Assembly (NCBI RefSeq): GCF_030295385.1
Contig: NZ_AP027079.1
Coordinates: 124,001-188,000 of the forward strand
From: Geothrix oryzae
GTDB taxonomy: Bacteria > Acidobacteriota > Holophagae > Holophagales > Holophagaceae
DNA length: 64,000 bases
Direction: 5' to 3'
Below, one piece after another: positions 7,876 to 17,727 of the stretch (position 1 is its first letter; each line of letters starts with the position of its first letter). The position numbers were made by a program, and so were the translations under genes. Under the pieces are notes generated by a model. That model searched no databases. It was given only the letters and a program-made list of their open reading frames with translations, and was not told the origin of the DNA.

Positions 7876-9660
7876 ATGCGCATCCTTCCAGCTCTGATCC
7901 CCAGCCTGGTGTTCGGCATTCCCCTGGTGGCCCAGATGACCGCTCCCGTGCAGGACCGTGCGGACCGCTTCCTGAAGCTCGTGAATGCGGGCTACCAGGC
8001 GCTCTACTATGTCAATTCCGAGGCCACCTGGGCGGCGGCCACGGATGTGAAGCCCGAACACGATGCCGCCGCCGAGTGGGCGGGCAAGGCCTTCGCCGCG
8101 TTCAACGGCAATCCCCTCGTCATCACCGAGGCCAAGGAGCTCCTGAAGCACCGCGCCCAGCTCGACGAGAAGACCGTGCGGCAGCTGGAGCGCGTGCTGC
8201 TCATGCCCTACGGTGCCGAGGGCCCCATGACCCAGCCCAAGCTGGTGGCCGACCGCATCGAAGCCGAGACGAAACAGGTCTCGCTCATGAACGGGTTCCA
8301 GTTCAAGGTGGCCGGGAAGCCCGTGACCGCCAACGACATCGACAACAAGCTCTCCTCCAGCCGCGACCTGGCGGAACGCCGGCTGTGGTGGGAGGCCAGC
8401 AAGGAGATCGGCCTTCCCCTCAAGGACGGCCTGGTTCGCCTGCGGGATCTCCGCAATGGCGTGGCCAGGGAGCTGGGCTACTCCGACTACTTCGCCCTGC
8501 AGGTGGCCCGCTACGGCCTGACCAAGGATGAGATGGCGGCCTTCAACCGGAAGTTCCTGGCCGAGCTGAAGCCCCTCTACCTCCAGCTGCACACCTGGGT
8601 GAAGTACGAGATGGCGAAGAAGTACGGCCAGCCCGTGCCCAAGGCCATCCCCGCCCACTGGATCAACAACCGCTGGAGCCAGAACTGGACCGGCTTCGTC
8701 AGCGCCGTGGACTTCGATCCCTACTTCAAGGGCTGGCAGCCCGAGCGCATCGTGAAGACCGCCGAGGCCTTCTACACGGGGCTGGGTTTCGACGCGCTGC
8801 CCGCCAGCTTCTGGGTCAAGTCCGACCTCTACCCCGTGAAGGCCGGCGATCCCCGCAAGAAGAACAGCCACGCCTCCTGCTGGCACCTGGACCTGGACAA
8901 GGACATCCGCTCGCTCATGAGCGTGGAGCCCAACGCCCAGTGGTTCGAGACGGTGCACCACGAGCTGGGCCACGGCTACTACTTCATGAGCTACACCAAC
9001 CCGAATGTGCCCCCCCTTCTGCGTGACGGGGCCAACCCGAGCTTCCACGAAGGCGTGGGCGAACTCATCGCCATGGCCACACGGCAGATCCCCTACCTCA
9101 AGGGTGCGGGCGTGCTGCCGGCCGACTACAAGGTCGACCAGATGCAGGTGCTGCTGAACGATGCGCTCGAGGTGGCCATCCCCTTCATGTACTGGGCCTG
9201 CGGCACCATGCCCGAGTGGGAGGCCGAGTTCTACGGGGGCATGCCCGCGGACCAGATGAACGCCAAGTGGTGGAAGCAGGTGCGCGAGCTCCAGGGCGTC
9301 GAGCCGCCCGCGCCCCGCGGCGAGCAGTTCTGCGACGCCGCCACCAAGACCCACATCAACGACAATCCGGCCTACTACTACAGCTATGGCTGGGCCACGG
9401 TCTTCAAGTTCCAGATGCACGACCACATCGCGCGGAAGATCCTCCGCCAGGATCCCCGCGCCTGCAACTACGCCGGGAACAAGGAGGTCGGCGCCTTCCT
9501 GAAGAAGATCCTGGCCAAGGGCGCCACGGAGGACTGGCGGAAAGTCCTGAAGGAGGCCACCGGCGAGGACCTGTCCACCCGGGCCATGATGGACTACTTC
9601 AAGCCACTGATGGCCTGGCTGGAGCAGCAGAACAAGGGCCGGCAGATCGGATGGGATTGA
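7876..9660 (+). CDS. M2 family zinc metallopeptidase (ACE-like peptidyl-dipeptidase)
   Basis: 594 residues with signal peptide RILPALIPSLVFGIPLVAQ. The zinc site is H362-E363-L-G-H366 in VHHELGHGYYF, with the third ligand Glu392 in NPSFHEGVGE; PPLLRDGANPSFHE is the conserved M2 stretch known from angiotensin-converting enzymes. Length and motif order fit a single-domain bacterial ACE homologue, which removes C-terminal dipeptides from periplasmic peptides. GGAG six bases upstream supports the start. It leads a rightward gene run with very short spacing to hslO. Confidence 0.93.
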   Translation: MRILPALIPSLVFGIPLVAQMTAPVQDRADRFLKLVNAGYQALYYVNSEATWAAATDVKPEHDAAAEWAGKAFAAFNGNPLVITEAKELLKHRAQLDEKTVRQLERVLLMPYGAEGPMTQPKLVADRIEAETKQVSLMNGFQFKVAGKPVTANDIDNKLSSSRDLAERRLWWEASKEIGLPLKDGLVRLRDLRNGVARELGYSDYFALQVARYGLTKDEMAAFNRKFLAELKPLYLQLHTWVKYEMAKKYGQPVPKAIPAHWINNRWSQNWTGFVSAVDFDPYFKGWQPERIVKTAEAFYTGLGFDALPASFWVKSDLYPVKAGDPRKKNSHASCWHLDLDKDIRSLMSVEPNAQWFETVHHELGHGYYFMSYTNPNVPPLLRDGANPSFHEGVGELIAMATRQIPYLKGAGVLPADYKVDQMQVLLNDALEVAIPFMYWACGTMPEWEAEFYGGMPADQMNAKWWKQVRELQGVEPPAPRGEQFCDAATKTHINDNPAYYYSYGWATVFKFQMHDHIARKILRQDPRACNYAGNKEVGAFLKKILAKGATEDWRKVLKEATGEDLSTRAMMDYFKPLMAWLEQQNKGRQIGWD

Positions 9661-9662
9661 GC

Positions 9663-10496
9663 ATGGCGGATCGCCCTCAGGCCCAGGTCACCAGGGCCCT
9701 CACGCGGGACCATCAGGTCCGCCTGTCCTCGCTGGATGCCAGCCCCCTGTGGGATGGCGTGCGGCGCGCCCATCCCCACCTGGATCCGGAGGCCTGTGCC
9801 TGCCTGACCGAGCTGCTCTCGGCCACGGCCCTGCTGCAGGGGCGGACCCTTTTCGCCGAGCGCCTGCAGCTCCTGGTGAAGGGCTCGGGCCGCGCCAAGG
9901 CCGTGGTGACGGACTGCTGGCCCGACGGCACCATCCGGGGCGTACTCGATCTGGGGAAGCTCGAAGCCCCGTCGTGGATCGCCGGACCCGGCGTGTTCCA
10001 GGTCATGCGTTCCAACGCCTCGGGCCAGCCCTATGTGGGGCACCTGCCCCTGGTCGAGGGCGGGATCCAGGTCCAGGTGGAGCACTACCTCCAGCAGTCG
10101 GAGCAGATCCAGGCCAGCCTCACCCTCTGGTGCGACCCGGGCACGGGCGAGGCCGGGGGGATGCTGGTGGAACCGCTGCCGGACTGCCCACCCGCCCGCC
10201 TGGCCCGGCTGGTCCAGGCCATCGAAGGCCTGGAAGTGGTGCCCTTCTGGGAGCGCACGCCGGGTTTCCTGGCCTCCTGGGTCTCCCAGGGCGAGGGCGT
10301 CGAGGAACTGGCCTCCTCGGATCTCTTCTACCGCTGCCGCTGCACCCGGGAGGCCCTGCTGGAGACCCTGCGCCGCTTCCCCGCCGATCAGAAGGCGGAC
10401 CTCTTCAAGGAGCCCGGTCCCCTCGAGGTCCGCTGCGACTACTGCGGCACCCTCTACCCCATCACCCGCGAGGATCTGCAGGCAGGGGAGGCCTGA
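9663..10496 (+). CDS. hslO: Hsp33 redox-regulated chaperone
   Basis: 277 residues. The C terminus carries the redox zinc switch: C225-R-C227 and, 30 residues later, C258-D-Y-C261. The N-terminal core includes GSGRAKAVVTDCWPDGTIRG and a GYVGHLPLVEGGI-like strand region (YVGHLPLVEGGIQVQVEHYL) with QSEQIQ, typical of Hsp33, a cytosolic holdase activated by disulfide formation under oxidative stress. The start at 9663 is two bases after the upstream stop with GGGA seven bases before it; an ATG at 9651 would overlap the M2 gene. Confidence 0.93.
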   Translation: MADRPQAQVTRALTRDHQVRLSSLDASPLWDGVRRAHPHLDPEACACLTELLSATALLQGRTLFAERLQLLVKGSGRAKAVVTDCWPDGTIRGVLDLGKLEAPSWIAGPGVFQVMRSNASGQPYVGHLPLVEGGIQVQVEHYLQQSEQIQASLTLWCDPGTGEAGGMLVEPLPDCPPARLARLVQAIEGLEVVPFWERTPGFLASWVSQGEGVEELASSDLFYRCRCTREALLETLRRFPADQKADLFKEPGPLEVRCDYCGTLYPITREDLQAGEA

Positions 10497-11215
10497 TGGC
10501 CGTTCGCGTGGCCATCGCCGGCCGGGGGCGGCCTCTCGGCTCGCCGGTCTCGGTGTGGTTCGCCTTCCGCGCGGTGCCCTTCCTGGTGGCGGGGATGACC
10601 AAGCTCTGGTCCTACACCCTACGGATGCGCCGGGAAGGCTTCGAGGCCGTCGAGGACCTCGTGGCCCGGGATGAGCGCGTCATCCTCAGCTTCTGGCACC
10701 GGCGCCTCTTCATGATGCCCCTGGCCTATCCCTTCCGCCGCCGGAACGCCGCCGGCGAGGTGCGGGGCGTGGCCATCCTGTCGAGCGACAGCAAGGACGG
10801 CGAGCGCAGCGCGGCCACCTGGCGCTGGTTTGGCATCCACGCGGTGCGTGGCACCGCCAGTGATGACGGCGCCAAGGCCCTGGTGCGGATGATCCAGGCC
10901 GTGAAGCAGGGCTGGGACTTCGGCATCACGCCCGACGGCCCCCGCGGCCCCCTCATGGCGCTGAAGCCCGGCACCCTCGCCCTGGCCCGCAAGACCGGCG
11001 CCTGGATCGTGCCCGTGAGCCTGGCCTTCGACCACAGCTTCCAGCTGAAGACCTGGGACCGTATGGTGATCCCCTTTCCGTTCGCCACCTGCGTGATCAA
11101 GTACGGAACGCCGTACCGGATTCCGCCGAAGGCCGATGATGCCGCTGAAGCTGTCCGGCTTCAGCGGGAGATGGATGCTCTTGAAACCTGGGCTGAAGGG
11201 ATCTCCCATGTCTGA
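10496..11215 (+). CDS. DUF374-type lysophospholipid acyltransferase family protein
   Basis: 239 residues. It has the DUF374/LPLAT pattern: ERVILSFWHRRLFMMPLAY (HxxxF acyltransferase box variant), VAILSSDSKDGE, and FGITPDGPRGPLMALKPG, the conserved DGPRGP block. A hydrophobic segment lies near residue 25. Proteins of this family transfer acyl groups to lipid A-like or phospholipid acceptors at the inner membrane; the exact acceptor is not determinable. The start overlaps the hslO stop (TGATG) and has GGGGAGG just upstream, so translation is coupled. Confidence 0.85.
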   Translation: MAVRVAIAGRGRPLGSPVSVWFAFRAVPFLVAGMTKLWSYTLRMRREGFEAVEDLVARDERVILSFWHRRLFMMPLAYPFRRRNAAGEVRGVAILSSDSKDGERSAATWRWFGIHAVRGTASDDGAKALVRMIQAVKQGWDFGITPDGPRGPLMALKPGTLALARKTGAWIVPVSLAFDHSFQLKTWDRMVIPFPFATCVIKYGTPYRIPPKADDAAEAVRLQREMDALETWAEGISHV

Positions 11216-11906
11216 ACTCGCCGTGGTCTCCCTCTCCGGCGGCATGGACTCCTGCGTGACCGCCGCCATGGCGAAGGCCCAGGGCTTCGAGCTGGCCCTG
11301 CTCCACGCCGACTACGGCCAGCGTACTCAGGAACGGGAGAAGCAGGCCTTCCGCGACATCGCCGAGTTCTACGGCGTGCCCGCCTCGCGGCGCCTGATCA
11401 TCGGCTTCGACACCCTGAAGGCCATCGGGGGCTCGGCCCTGACAGACGCCTCCATCGCCCTGCCCGAAGGGGAGCTGGACCGGCCCGGCGTGCCCGTGAG
11501 CTATGTGCCCTTCCGCAACGCGCACCTGCTGGCCACCTGCGTGAGCTGGGCCGAGGTGCTCGGAGCCACGGCCATCTTCGTGGGCTTCGTGGAGGAGGAC
11601 AGCAGCGGCTATCCCGACTGCCGCGAGGCCTTCCTCCGCAGCTTCGAGCAGACTGCCAACCTGGGCACGAAGCCCGAGACGAACCTGGCCTTCCACGCGC
11701 CGCTCCTCCACCTCCGCAAGGCCGAGATCGTGGCGAAGGGTCGGGAGCTCGGCGCGCCGCTGCACCTCACCTGGTCCTGCTACCAGAGCGAGCAGGAGGC
11801 CTGCGGCCACTGCGACTCGTGCCACCTGCGGCTGCGGGGCTTCCAGCAAGCGGGATTCCCAGATCCCATTCCGTACGCGTTCATCCCCGATTCCCTGAAG
11901 GTGTGA
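11208..11906 (+). CDS. queC: 7-cyano-7-deazaguanine synthase
   Basis: 232 residues. The PP-loop ATPase motif SGGMDS is at residues 10-15, followed by [18 protein letters not shown], the typical QueC stretch, and a C-terminal zinc-binding cysteine cluster ([19 protein letters not shown]). It makes preQ0 from 7-carboxy-7-deazaguanine and ammonia with ATP in queuosine biosynthesis. The start at 11208 overlaps the acyltransferase end by 8 bp and has AAGGGA upstream. queF follows two bases after the stop, so the two successive steps are co-transcribed. Confidence 0.95.
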   Translation: MSELAVVSLSGGMDSCVTAAMAKAQGFELALLHADYGQRTQEREKQAFRDIAEFYGVPASRRLIIGFDTLKAIGGSALTDASIALPEGELDRPGVPVSYVPFRNAHLLATCVSWAEVLGATAIFVGFVEEDSSGYPDCREAFLRSFEQTANLGTKPETNLAFHAPLLHLRKAEIVAKGRELGAPLHLTWSCYQSEQEACGHCDSCHLRLRGFQQAGFPDPIPYAFIPDSLKV

Positions 11907-11908
11907 CC

Positions 11909-12322
11909 ATGGCCATCAAGAAGACCCCCAAAGCCTCCCTCCCCGATCAGCTGCCTCAGTTCGTGGTCACGCGGCCCACGGGCAAGCTCGATACCTTCGT
12001 GAGCCCCCGGCCGGGACGGCCCTTCACCATCACTTTCGAGACGGAGGAGTTCACCTGCCTCTGCCCGCTCACGGGCCAGCCGGACTTCGCGAAGCTGCGC
12101 ATCCTCTACCAGCCGGACCAGCTCTGCGTGGAATCCAAGTCGCTCAAGCTTTACCTCTGGAGCTTCCGCGACCGGGGCGCCTTCCACGAGGCGGTGACCA
12201 ACCAGATCCTCGACGACCTGGTGACGGCCCTTCAGCCCCAGTGGATGCGCATCGAGGGCGACTTCCTCATCCGCGGCGGCATCCGGACCGTCGTCGTGGC
12301 GGAACACGGGAAGAAGCAGTAG
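11909..12322 (+). CDS. queF: NADPH-dependent 7-cyano-7-deazaguanine reductase (QueF type I)
   Basis: 137 residues, the length of short type I Que[16 protein letters not shown] carries the catalytic Cys52 that forms the thioimide with preQ0, and [22 protein letters not shown] is the QueF NADPH-binding signature with its ESKSLK motif. It reduces preQ0 to preQ1 for insertion into tRNA wobble position 34. It directly follows queC. Confidence 0.96.
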   Translation: MAIKKTPKASLPDQLPQFVVTRPTGKLDTFVSPRPGRPFTITFETEEFTCLCPLTGQPDFAKLRILYQPDQLCVESKSLKLYLWSFRDRGAFHEAVTNQILDDLVTALQPQWMRIEGDFLIRGGIRTVVVAEHGKKQ

Positions 12323-12331
12323 GCGCCGCCC

Positions 12332-12811
12332 ATGAAGGCCGTCATCGCCCTCGGCTCGAACCTCGGCGACCGCCGGGCGCACCTCGAGGCGGGGCTGGCC
12401 GCCCTGCGCACGCTCGGTCCGGTGGTGCCTTCGCCCCTGGTGATGGAAACGCCCGATGAGTCCGGTCGCGGGCCCGCCTACCTCAACACCGTGGCGGTCC
12501 TGGTGACGGGGGAAACGGACCCTCGCCGCCTGCTGGAGTCCCTGTTGCGCCTGGAGCTGGGCGAGGGGCGGGACCGCAGCGCCGGCCGGAACGCGCCCCG
12601 CACCCTGGACCTGGACCTCATCACCACGGACGGCTCGCCGGGGAGTTGGACCTGGGCGACGCCGGAGGACCTGCGCGTGCTGGGCCCCGAGCTGAACCTG
12701 GAGCTGCCCCATCCCCGCGCCTTCAGCCGGCCCTTCGTCCTCGAACCATGGCGCGCGCTGTCCGATCCCGGAGTGTGCGGCGGGGTGATTCCACGAAGAG
12801 AAAACAGCTAG
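12332..12811 (+). CDS. folK: 6-hydroxymethyl-7,8-dihydropterin pyrophosphokinase
   Basis: 159 residues starting MKAVIALGSNLGDR, the FolK N-terminal signature; RNAPRTLDLDLI is the PPPK ATP/Mg-binding motif and LELPHPRAFSRPFVLEPW the usual C-terminal block. It pyrophosphorylates the pterin in folate synthesis. Starts ten bases after queF and is last in this rightward run, before a large inverted repeat. The C-terminal ten residues (GVIPRRENS) differ from the family, as the gene runs into the repeat region. Confidence 0.93.
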   Translation: MKAVIALGSNLGDRRAHLEAGLAALRTLGPVVPSPLVMETPDESGRGPAYLNTVAVLVTGETDPRRLLESLLRLELGEGRDRSAGRNAPRTLDLDLITTDGSPGSWTWATPEDLRVLGPELNLELPHPRAFSRPFVLEPWRALSDPGVCGGVIPRRENS

Positions 12812-12876
12812 CCCCAAAGAACGCAAAGGGCGCAAAAGGAAGAGGTTCCCTTCTGTGCCCTTTGCGTTCTCTGGGG
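12812..12876. repeat. 65-bp inverted repeat between convergent genes, likely bidirectional terminator
   Basis: Left arm 12812-12834 (CCCCAAAGAACGCAAAGGG plus GCA) and right arm 12854-12876 are complementary at 21 of 23 positions with a 19-base purine-rich loop. The AACGCAAAGGGCGCAAA wording recalls dispersed intergenic repeats seen in many bacterial genomes. It lies between convergent folK and the S9 peptidase gene, where a two-way terminator would be expected. Confidence 0.6.
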
Positions 12877-12891
12877 CTGCTCAGGCCTTAT

Positions 12892-14919
12892 CTACTTCGT
12901 CCAGCGCTCGCACCAGCCGAGGACAGTCTCATACCAGAGCTTGCTGTTCTGGGGCTTGGCGACGAAGTGGGTCTCGTCAGGGAAGTAGAGCAGCTGGCTG
13001 GGGACGCCCCGCACCTGGAGGGTGTTGTAGAGCTGGAAGGCCTCGGTGACGGGCACGCGGTAGTCCAGTTCGCCGTGGATGACGAGCATGGGCTTGGTCA
13101 TCTTCGCGATGGCGCTGCTGGGGCTCTGGGACTGCCAGCGGGCCTTGGTCTCGGCGCTCTCCCAGGGCCAGCCCTTGAACTCCCAGTGGGGGAACCAGAG
13201 CTCTTCGGTGCCCAGCTGCATGGACTCGGTGTTGAAGATGCTGGCGTGGGTCACGAAGGCGGCAAAGCGCTCGGGGTAGTGCCCGGAGATCCAGTTCACG
13301 GCGTAGCCGCCGTAGCTGCCGCCGGCGGCCACCACGCGCTTGGCATCGGCGTTGGGGAACTGCTTGAGCACGGCATCCAGGGTATTCATGAGGTCGGTCA
13401 TGACCGCGCCGTTCCAGTCGCCGCTGATGGCGTCGGTGTAGGCCTGGCCGAAGCCCGTGGATCCCCGGGGATTGGGCAGCACCGTGATGAAGCCGCGGCC
13501 GGCCCAGGCCTGGGCGTTCCACCGGGGATGCCAGGCGTCGGCCCAGGCACCCTGGGGGCCACCGTGGATGACGAAGGCCACCGGGTAGGTCTTGTTGGGG
13601 TCGTAGCCCACGGGCTTCACCACGAAGGCGTGGGTCCTGGCGGGCTTGCCGTCCACGGCCACAGTGTCGATCCACAGCTCTTCGCCGGGGTTCAGGCTCA
13701 GGTCCTTGGCCAGGGCCTCGTTGTGCTTCGTGGCACGCGCGGCCTTGCCGGTCTTGAAGTCCAGGGCGTAGAGGTCCTGGGGCGTGGTGAGGCTGGTGGA
13801 GACGACGATGGCCTGGCCCTTGGCTGCGGCGGAGCCGCTCGGGCTCAACGCGAAGCCCTCGATGTGGAGGCCGGTGCTGAGGCGCTGGAGGGCCTTGCCG
13901 TCCCAGCGGAAGAGATCCGTGTGGCCCTGTTGTTCGGAGGTCCCCACGAGGTCCTGGCCCTGCCACTGGTAGTCGCCGAAGCTCTGGTCGAAAGCCTGGG
14001 TGGTGCGGACCACCTGGCCGGTGGCCCGGTCCATGACCCAGAGCTCCCACTTGTCGGCCTCGAAGCCGGGCCGGCGCTGGGCGCGCCAGGCCAGGTACTT
14101 GCCGTCCGGCGAGTAGCGGGGCGAGTTGTCCATGGCCTTGTTGGCGGACAGCAGCTTCGCGGGACCGCCCGCGAAGGCCACTTCGTAGATTTCGCCGTTG
14201 GTGCTGGTGGCCTTGGTCTGCTCGGGGGCGGATTCAAAGGCCAAGGCCTTGCCGTCCGGCGCCCAGGCGAAGCCGTCACCGGCGGAGACATCGGCGTAGT
14301 TGGGCACATCGGTGGTGAAGCCGGCCGTGAGATCCCGGGGCGCGGCGCTGCCGTCGGCGGGCACCACGAAGAGGTGGCTCACCTGCTGGGGATCCTTCCA
14401 CTCGTTCCAGTGCCGGTAGCTCAGGGTCGTGTAGAGGCGCCCGGAAACCTTGGAGGCCTCCTTGGCCTTGAGGTAGGCCGCATTCTCCGCATCGACGCCG
14501 CTGGGAACGGTGGTGCTGAGGAAGGCCAGCCACTTGCCGTCCGGACTCCAGACCTGGCCCGAGGCGCTGCCGCTCAGCTGCGTGACCTGACGCTTGGCCT
14601 TCGTGCCCAGGTCCACCACCCACACCTGGCCGCCGGACTGGTAGGCCAGCCGCTTGCCGTCAGGGCTGAAGCGGGGGCGGCTCTGGCTGCCCGAGCCGAG
14701 CTCCAGCTCCTTCGCCTCGCCGCCAGCGGGCTTGAACCAGATGCGGCTCACGGACTTGTTGGCCGCGAAGTCCACGGTACCCACCTGGTAGGCCAGGTCG
14801 CCGGAGGCCGACAGCTGGGGTTCGGTGACGCGCTTGACCTTGAACAGGTCGTCCACCTGCAAGGGGCGGCTGGCCAGCAGGGGCAGCGCCGCGGCGAGAA
14901 GAAGGATCGGGGTCTTCAT
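12892..14919 (-). CDS. S9 family serine peptidase (acylaminoacyl-peptidase/DPP-like)
   Basis: 675 residues with a signal peptide (KTPILLLAAALPLLAS). Residues about 25-400 form a WD40/PD40 propeller with repeated FSPDGKRLAYQS, WSPDGKWLAFLS and YSPDGKYLAWRA blades. The C-terminal hydrolase has the nucleophile Ser535 in GGSYGGYA, the acid in GELDYRVP and the histidine in DETHFV, the S9C order. It probably cleaves short peptides in the periplasm. It lies 14 bp downstream of the acyl-CoA dehydrogenase gene and is the last gene of the leftward run, ending at the inverted repeat. Confidence 0.93.
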   Translation of the reverse strand: MKTPILLLAAALPLLASRPLQVDDLFKVKRVTEPQLSASGDLAYQVGTVDFAANKSVSRIWFKPAGGEAKELELGSGSQSRPRFSPDGKRLAYQSGGQVWVVDLGTKAKRQVTQLSGSASGQVWSPDGKWLAFLSTTVPSGVDAENAAYLKAKEASKVSGRLYTTLSYRHWNEWKDPQQVSHLFVVPADGSAAPRDLTAGFTTDVPNYADVSAGDGFAWAPDGKALAFESAPEQTKATSTNGEIYEVAFAGGPAKLLSANKAMDNSPRYSPDGKYLAWRAQRRPGFEADKWELWVMDRATGQVVRTTQAFDQSFGDYQWQGQDLVGTSEQQGHTDLFRWDGKALQRLSTGLHIEGFALSPSGSAAAKGQAIVVSTSLTTPQDLYALDFKTGKAARATKHNEALAKDLSLNPGEELWIDTVAVDGKPARTHAFVVKPVGYDPNKTYPVAFVIHGGPQGAWADAWHPRWNAQAWAGRGFITVLPNPRGSTGFGQAYTDAISGDWNGAVMTDLMNTLDAVLKQFPNADAKRVVAAGGSYGGYAVNWISGHYPERFAAFVTHASIFNTESMQLGTEELWFPHWEFKGWPWESAETKARWQSQSPSSAIAKMTKPMLVIHGELDYRVPVTEAFQLYNTLQVRGVPSQLLYFPDETHFVAKPQNSKLWYETVLGWCERWTK

Positions 14920-14933
14920 GAGTACTCCGGAAA

Positions 14934-16091
14934 TCAGTATTCGGACTGCAGGTAACGGGCGATGACGGTGCGCTGGATCTCGCTGGTGCCTTCGCCGATG
15001 GTGCAGAGCTTCACATCCCGGTAGTACTTCTCCACCGGGTAGTCCTTGGTGTAGCCGTAGCCGCCGAGGATCTGCACCGCCTCGTTGGCCACGCGGCAGG
15101 CCACCTCGGAGCTGTAGAGCTTGGCCATGCTGGCGGCCTTGGCGTAGGGCAGGCCCTGGTCCTTCAGGCCCGCGGCGCGGTAGATGAGCAGGCGGGCGGC
15201 CTCGATCTCCGTGCCCATGTCCGCCAGCTTGAACTGGATCCCCTGATGGTCCGCCAAGGGCTTGCCGAAGGTGTAGCGGATCTTGCTGTAGCGCACGGCC
15301 TCCTCGAAGGCGCCCTGCGCCATGCCGAGGCCTAGGGCCCCGATGCTGATGCGGCCGCCGTCGAGGGTCTTCATGGCCTGCTTGAAACCCAGGCCGTCCT
15401 CGCCCAGGAGGTTGGCTTCGGGCACCTTCACATCCTCGAGGATCAGCTCGGAGGTGTCGCTGGCCCGCAGGCCCAGCTTGTTCTCCTGCTTGCCGGCCCG
15501 GAAGCCGTTCATGCCCTTCTCCAGCACGAAGGCGCTGATGCCGTCGGCGCTGCTGCGGCCGGGTTCGGAGGGGCGGGTGCGGGCCATCACCACGAAGATG
15601 TCGCCCACGGTGCCATGGGTGATGAAGGTCTTGGTGCCGTTCAGGATGTAGTGCGAGCCTTCCTTCTTGGCGGAGGTGCGGAGGGAGCCCGCGTCACTGC
15701 CCGAACCCGGCTCGGTGAGGCCCCAGGCGCCGAGGGCCTGGCCGCTGGCGAGAGGCCTCAGGTACTGCTGCTTCTGGGCCTCGCTGCCCATGGCGAAGAT
15801 GTGGTTGCTGCAGAGGCTGTTGTGCGCGGCGACGGTGATGCCCACGGAGCCGTCCACCCGGGAGAGCTCTTCGACCACCACGGCGTATTCCAGGTAGCCC
15901 ATGCCGGCGCCACCGTACTCCTCGGGGAAGATGACGCCCATCATGCCCATCTCGCCCAGCTGCTTCACCACGGCCATGGGGAAGGTCTTGGCCTCGTCCC
16001 AGGCCATGACATGGGGGCGGATCTCCTTTTCCGCGAACCTGCGCACTTCCTGGCGCAGGGCTTCAACATGCTCGGGGAGCGTGACATCCAT
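14934..16091 (-). CDS. Acyl-CoA dehydrogenase
   Basis: 385 residues, standard ACAD length. FAD and substrate motifs are clear: [24 protein letters not shown], and the C-terminal [20 protein letters not shown]. The catalytic base is Glu367 in [10 protein letters not shown], the position used by short-chain and branched-chain acyl-CoA dehydrogenases. It oxidises an acyl-CoA to the 2-enoyl-CoA and passes electrons to ETF. Chain-length preference cannot be read reliably. It sits 12 bp after the processing protease gene without other beta-oxidation genes beside it. Confidence 0.93.
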   Translation of the reverse strand: MDVTLPEHVEALRQEVRRFAEKEIRPHVMAWDEAKTFPMAVVKQLGEMGMMGVIFPEEYGGAGMGYLEYAVVVEELSRVDGSVGITVAAHNSLCSNHIFAMGSEAQKQQYLRPLASGQALGAWGLTEPGSGSDAGSLRTSAKKEGSHYILNGTKTFITHGTVGDIFVVMARTRPSEPGRSSADGISAFVLEKGMNGFRAGKQENKLGLRASDTSELILEDVKVPEANLLGEDGLGFKQAMKTLDGGRISIGALGLGMAQGAFEEAVRYSKIRYTFGKPLADHQGIQFKLADMGTEIEAARLLIYRAAGLKDQGLPYAKAASMAKLYSSEVACRVANEAVQILGGYGYTKDYPVEKYYRDVKLCTIGEGTSEIQRTVIARYLQSEY

Positions 16092-16103
16092 GGGGGCCTC
16101 GCT

Positions 16104-17684
16104 TCAGCGGAGGGTGGCGGCTGTCGTGGGGGTGGCGCGGGTGGTGAGCTGCTTCTTGTGGAGCAGGGCCTCGGCCTCCGGCATCACCTCCATGGCCCGG
16201 AGGATGGCGGGATCCTTCTCGCACTGGATCTTGAAGCCCGCCTCGATGCCGAACGCCACATTCTGCATCTCGATGGAGAGCTGCTCCTGCATGGCGGCCA
16301 GGTTGGCCTCCCACTCCTGGTCGGAGATCGTCAGCTTCTGCTCCAGGGCCCAGGCGCGGAAGCGGGCCATGACGATCTCGTCGGCGTGCTGGCCGGGCCG
16401 GATGCCGAAGTGCTCCTTCTCGTGCACGGCGTAGCGGAAGAAGGCCGAGTGGCGGAAGCGGAGGTTGACCATGAAGTCGCTGAACTTGACGGAGGGGATC
16501 GAGTAGTCGGGGTTGATGCCGCCCCCGCCGTAGACCGTACGGCCCAGATCGGTCTTGAAGGCCGGCCCCTGCGGCTTGGTGTCCTTCTCGTCTTCCGGGT
16601 TGTAGTAGTCGTCCAGGCCGTGCGAGTAGTCCCGCTGGATGCTGCGGCCCGAAGGCGTGTAGTAGCGGGCCGTGGTGAGCAGGAGGCCGCGGGAGCGGTT
16701 GATGGTCACCACGCTCTGAACGAGGCCCTTGCCCCAGCTGGTCTGGCCCACGACGAGACCCCGGTCGTGATCCTGCACGGCGCCGGTGACGATCTCGCTG
16801 GCGCTGGCCGAGCCGCGGTTGATGAGGATGACGAGGGGGAACGGGTCGAGCTGGGCGCCCTTGCTGGTGCGGGTCTGGTTCTCGTCCCGGCCGTCGCGGC
16901 CCTTCTGGCTCACGATGAGCTGGTCGGGGCCGAGGAGCTGGCGGCAGATGCCGATGGCCGCGTCGAGCACGCCCCCGCCGTTCTGCCTCAGGTCGAGGAT
17001 GAGCTGCTTCATGCCCTGCTTCTTCAGGGTGGTCACGGCCTTCTCGAACTCCTCCGAGGTGGTCTCGCCGAAGTCCTTGATGAGGATGAAGCCCGTGGTG
17101 GGGTTCAGCATGAAGCTGTAGTAGACGCTGTTGGTGGGCACTTCGGCCCGGGGGATGGAGAAGCGGAGCAGGTCGGGAACGCCGGTGCGCTGGACGGCGA
17201 TCTCCACCAGGGTGCCCTTCTCTCCGCGCAGCTTCTGGAGGGCCGCATTGGAGCTCATGCCCTCGGTATTGGCGCCGTCGATCTCCTTGATGATGTCGCC
17301 GGAGCGCACGCCCAGGCGCTCGGCCGGGCCGCCTTTCATGGGGCTGATGATGGCGATGCCCTGGTCGTGCTGCTGGATGATGGCGCCGATGCCGAAGAAG
17401 GAGCCCTTCTGCTCCTCGCGGAGCAGGCGGAACTCGCTTTCATCCATGTAATTCGAGTGGGGGTCCAGCGTGTGCAGCATGCCCTGGATGGTGGCGTGGG
17501 TGAGCTGCCGGGGGGCCGGCGGCTCGGGGCTCTGCTTCTGCACCAGGTCCATGACTTCGGTCAGGGTCTCGAGGCTGCGCTGCCGCGCGCCCTCGCCGTT
17601 GGTCCGGGCCAGCAGCGGGCCCGCCACGGCGACGGTGACCGCCATGACCATCCACATCCAATTGCGCTTGACGAAACGGGCCAT
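16104..17684 (-). CDS. S41 C-terminal processing peptidase
   Basis: 526 residues from ATG 17684; the frame stays open further upstream but without family similarity. Residues 9-26 are a membrane anchor or signal (WMWMVMAVTVAVAGPLLA). A PDZ domain follows (GIAIISPMKGGPAERLGVRSGDIIKEIDG), then the S41 core: LILDLRQNGGGVLD, catalytic Ser294 in RGSASASE and Lys319 in SWGKGLVQ. A 150-residue C-terminal helical extension is present. It is a CtpA/Prc-type periplasmic protease. It lies between gmk and the acyl-CoA dehydrogenase gene. Confidence 0.92.
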   Translation of the reverse strand: MARFVKRNWMWMVMAVTVAVAGPLLARTNGEGARQRSLETLTEVMDLVQKQSPEPPAPRQLTHATIQGMLHTLDPHSNYMDESEFRLLREEQKGSFFGIGAIIQQHDQGIAIISPMKGGPAERLGVRSGDIIKEIDGANTEGMSSNAALQKLRGEKGTLVEIAVQRTGVPDLLRFSIPRAEVPTNSVYYSFMLNPTTGFILIKDFGETTSEEFEKAVTTLKKQGMKQLILDLRQNGGGVLDAAIGICRQLLGPDQLIVSQKGRDGRDENQTRTSKGAQLDPFPLVILINRGSASASEIVTGAVQDHDRGLVVGQTSWGKGLVQSVVTINRSRGLLLTTARYYTPSGRSIQRDYSHGLDDYYNPEDEKDTKPQGPAFKTDLGRTVYGGGGINPDYSIPSVKFSDFMVNLRFRHSAFFRYAVHEKEHFGIRPGQHADEIVMARFRAWALEQKLTISDQEWEANLAAMQEQLSIEMQNVAFGIEAGFKIQCEKDPAILRAMEVMPEAEALLHKKQLTTRATPTTAATLR

Positions 17685-17727
17685 GAGGCTCCCGGGGAGA
17701 ATGCCTCCAGGATACCCCTGCTCCGGG

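Noticed and set aside
11100-11210. preQ1 riboswitch before queC
   Set aside because: queC overlaps the upstream acyltransferase gene, leaving no leader for a riboswitch.
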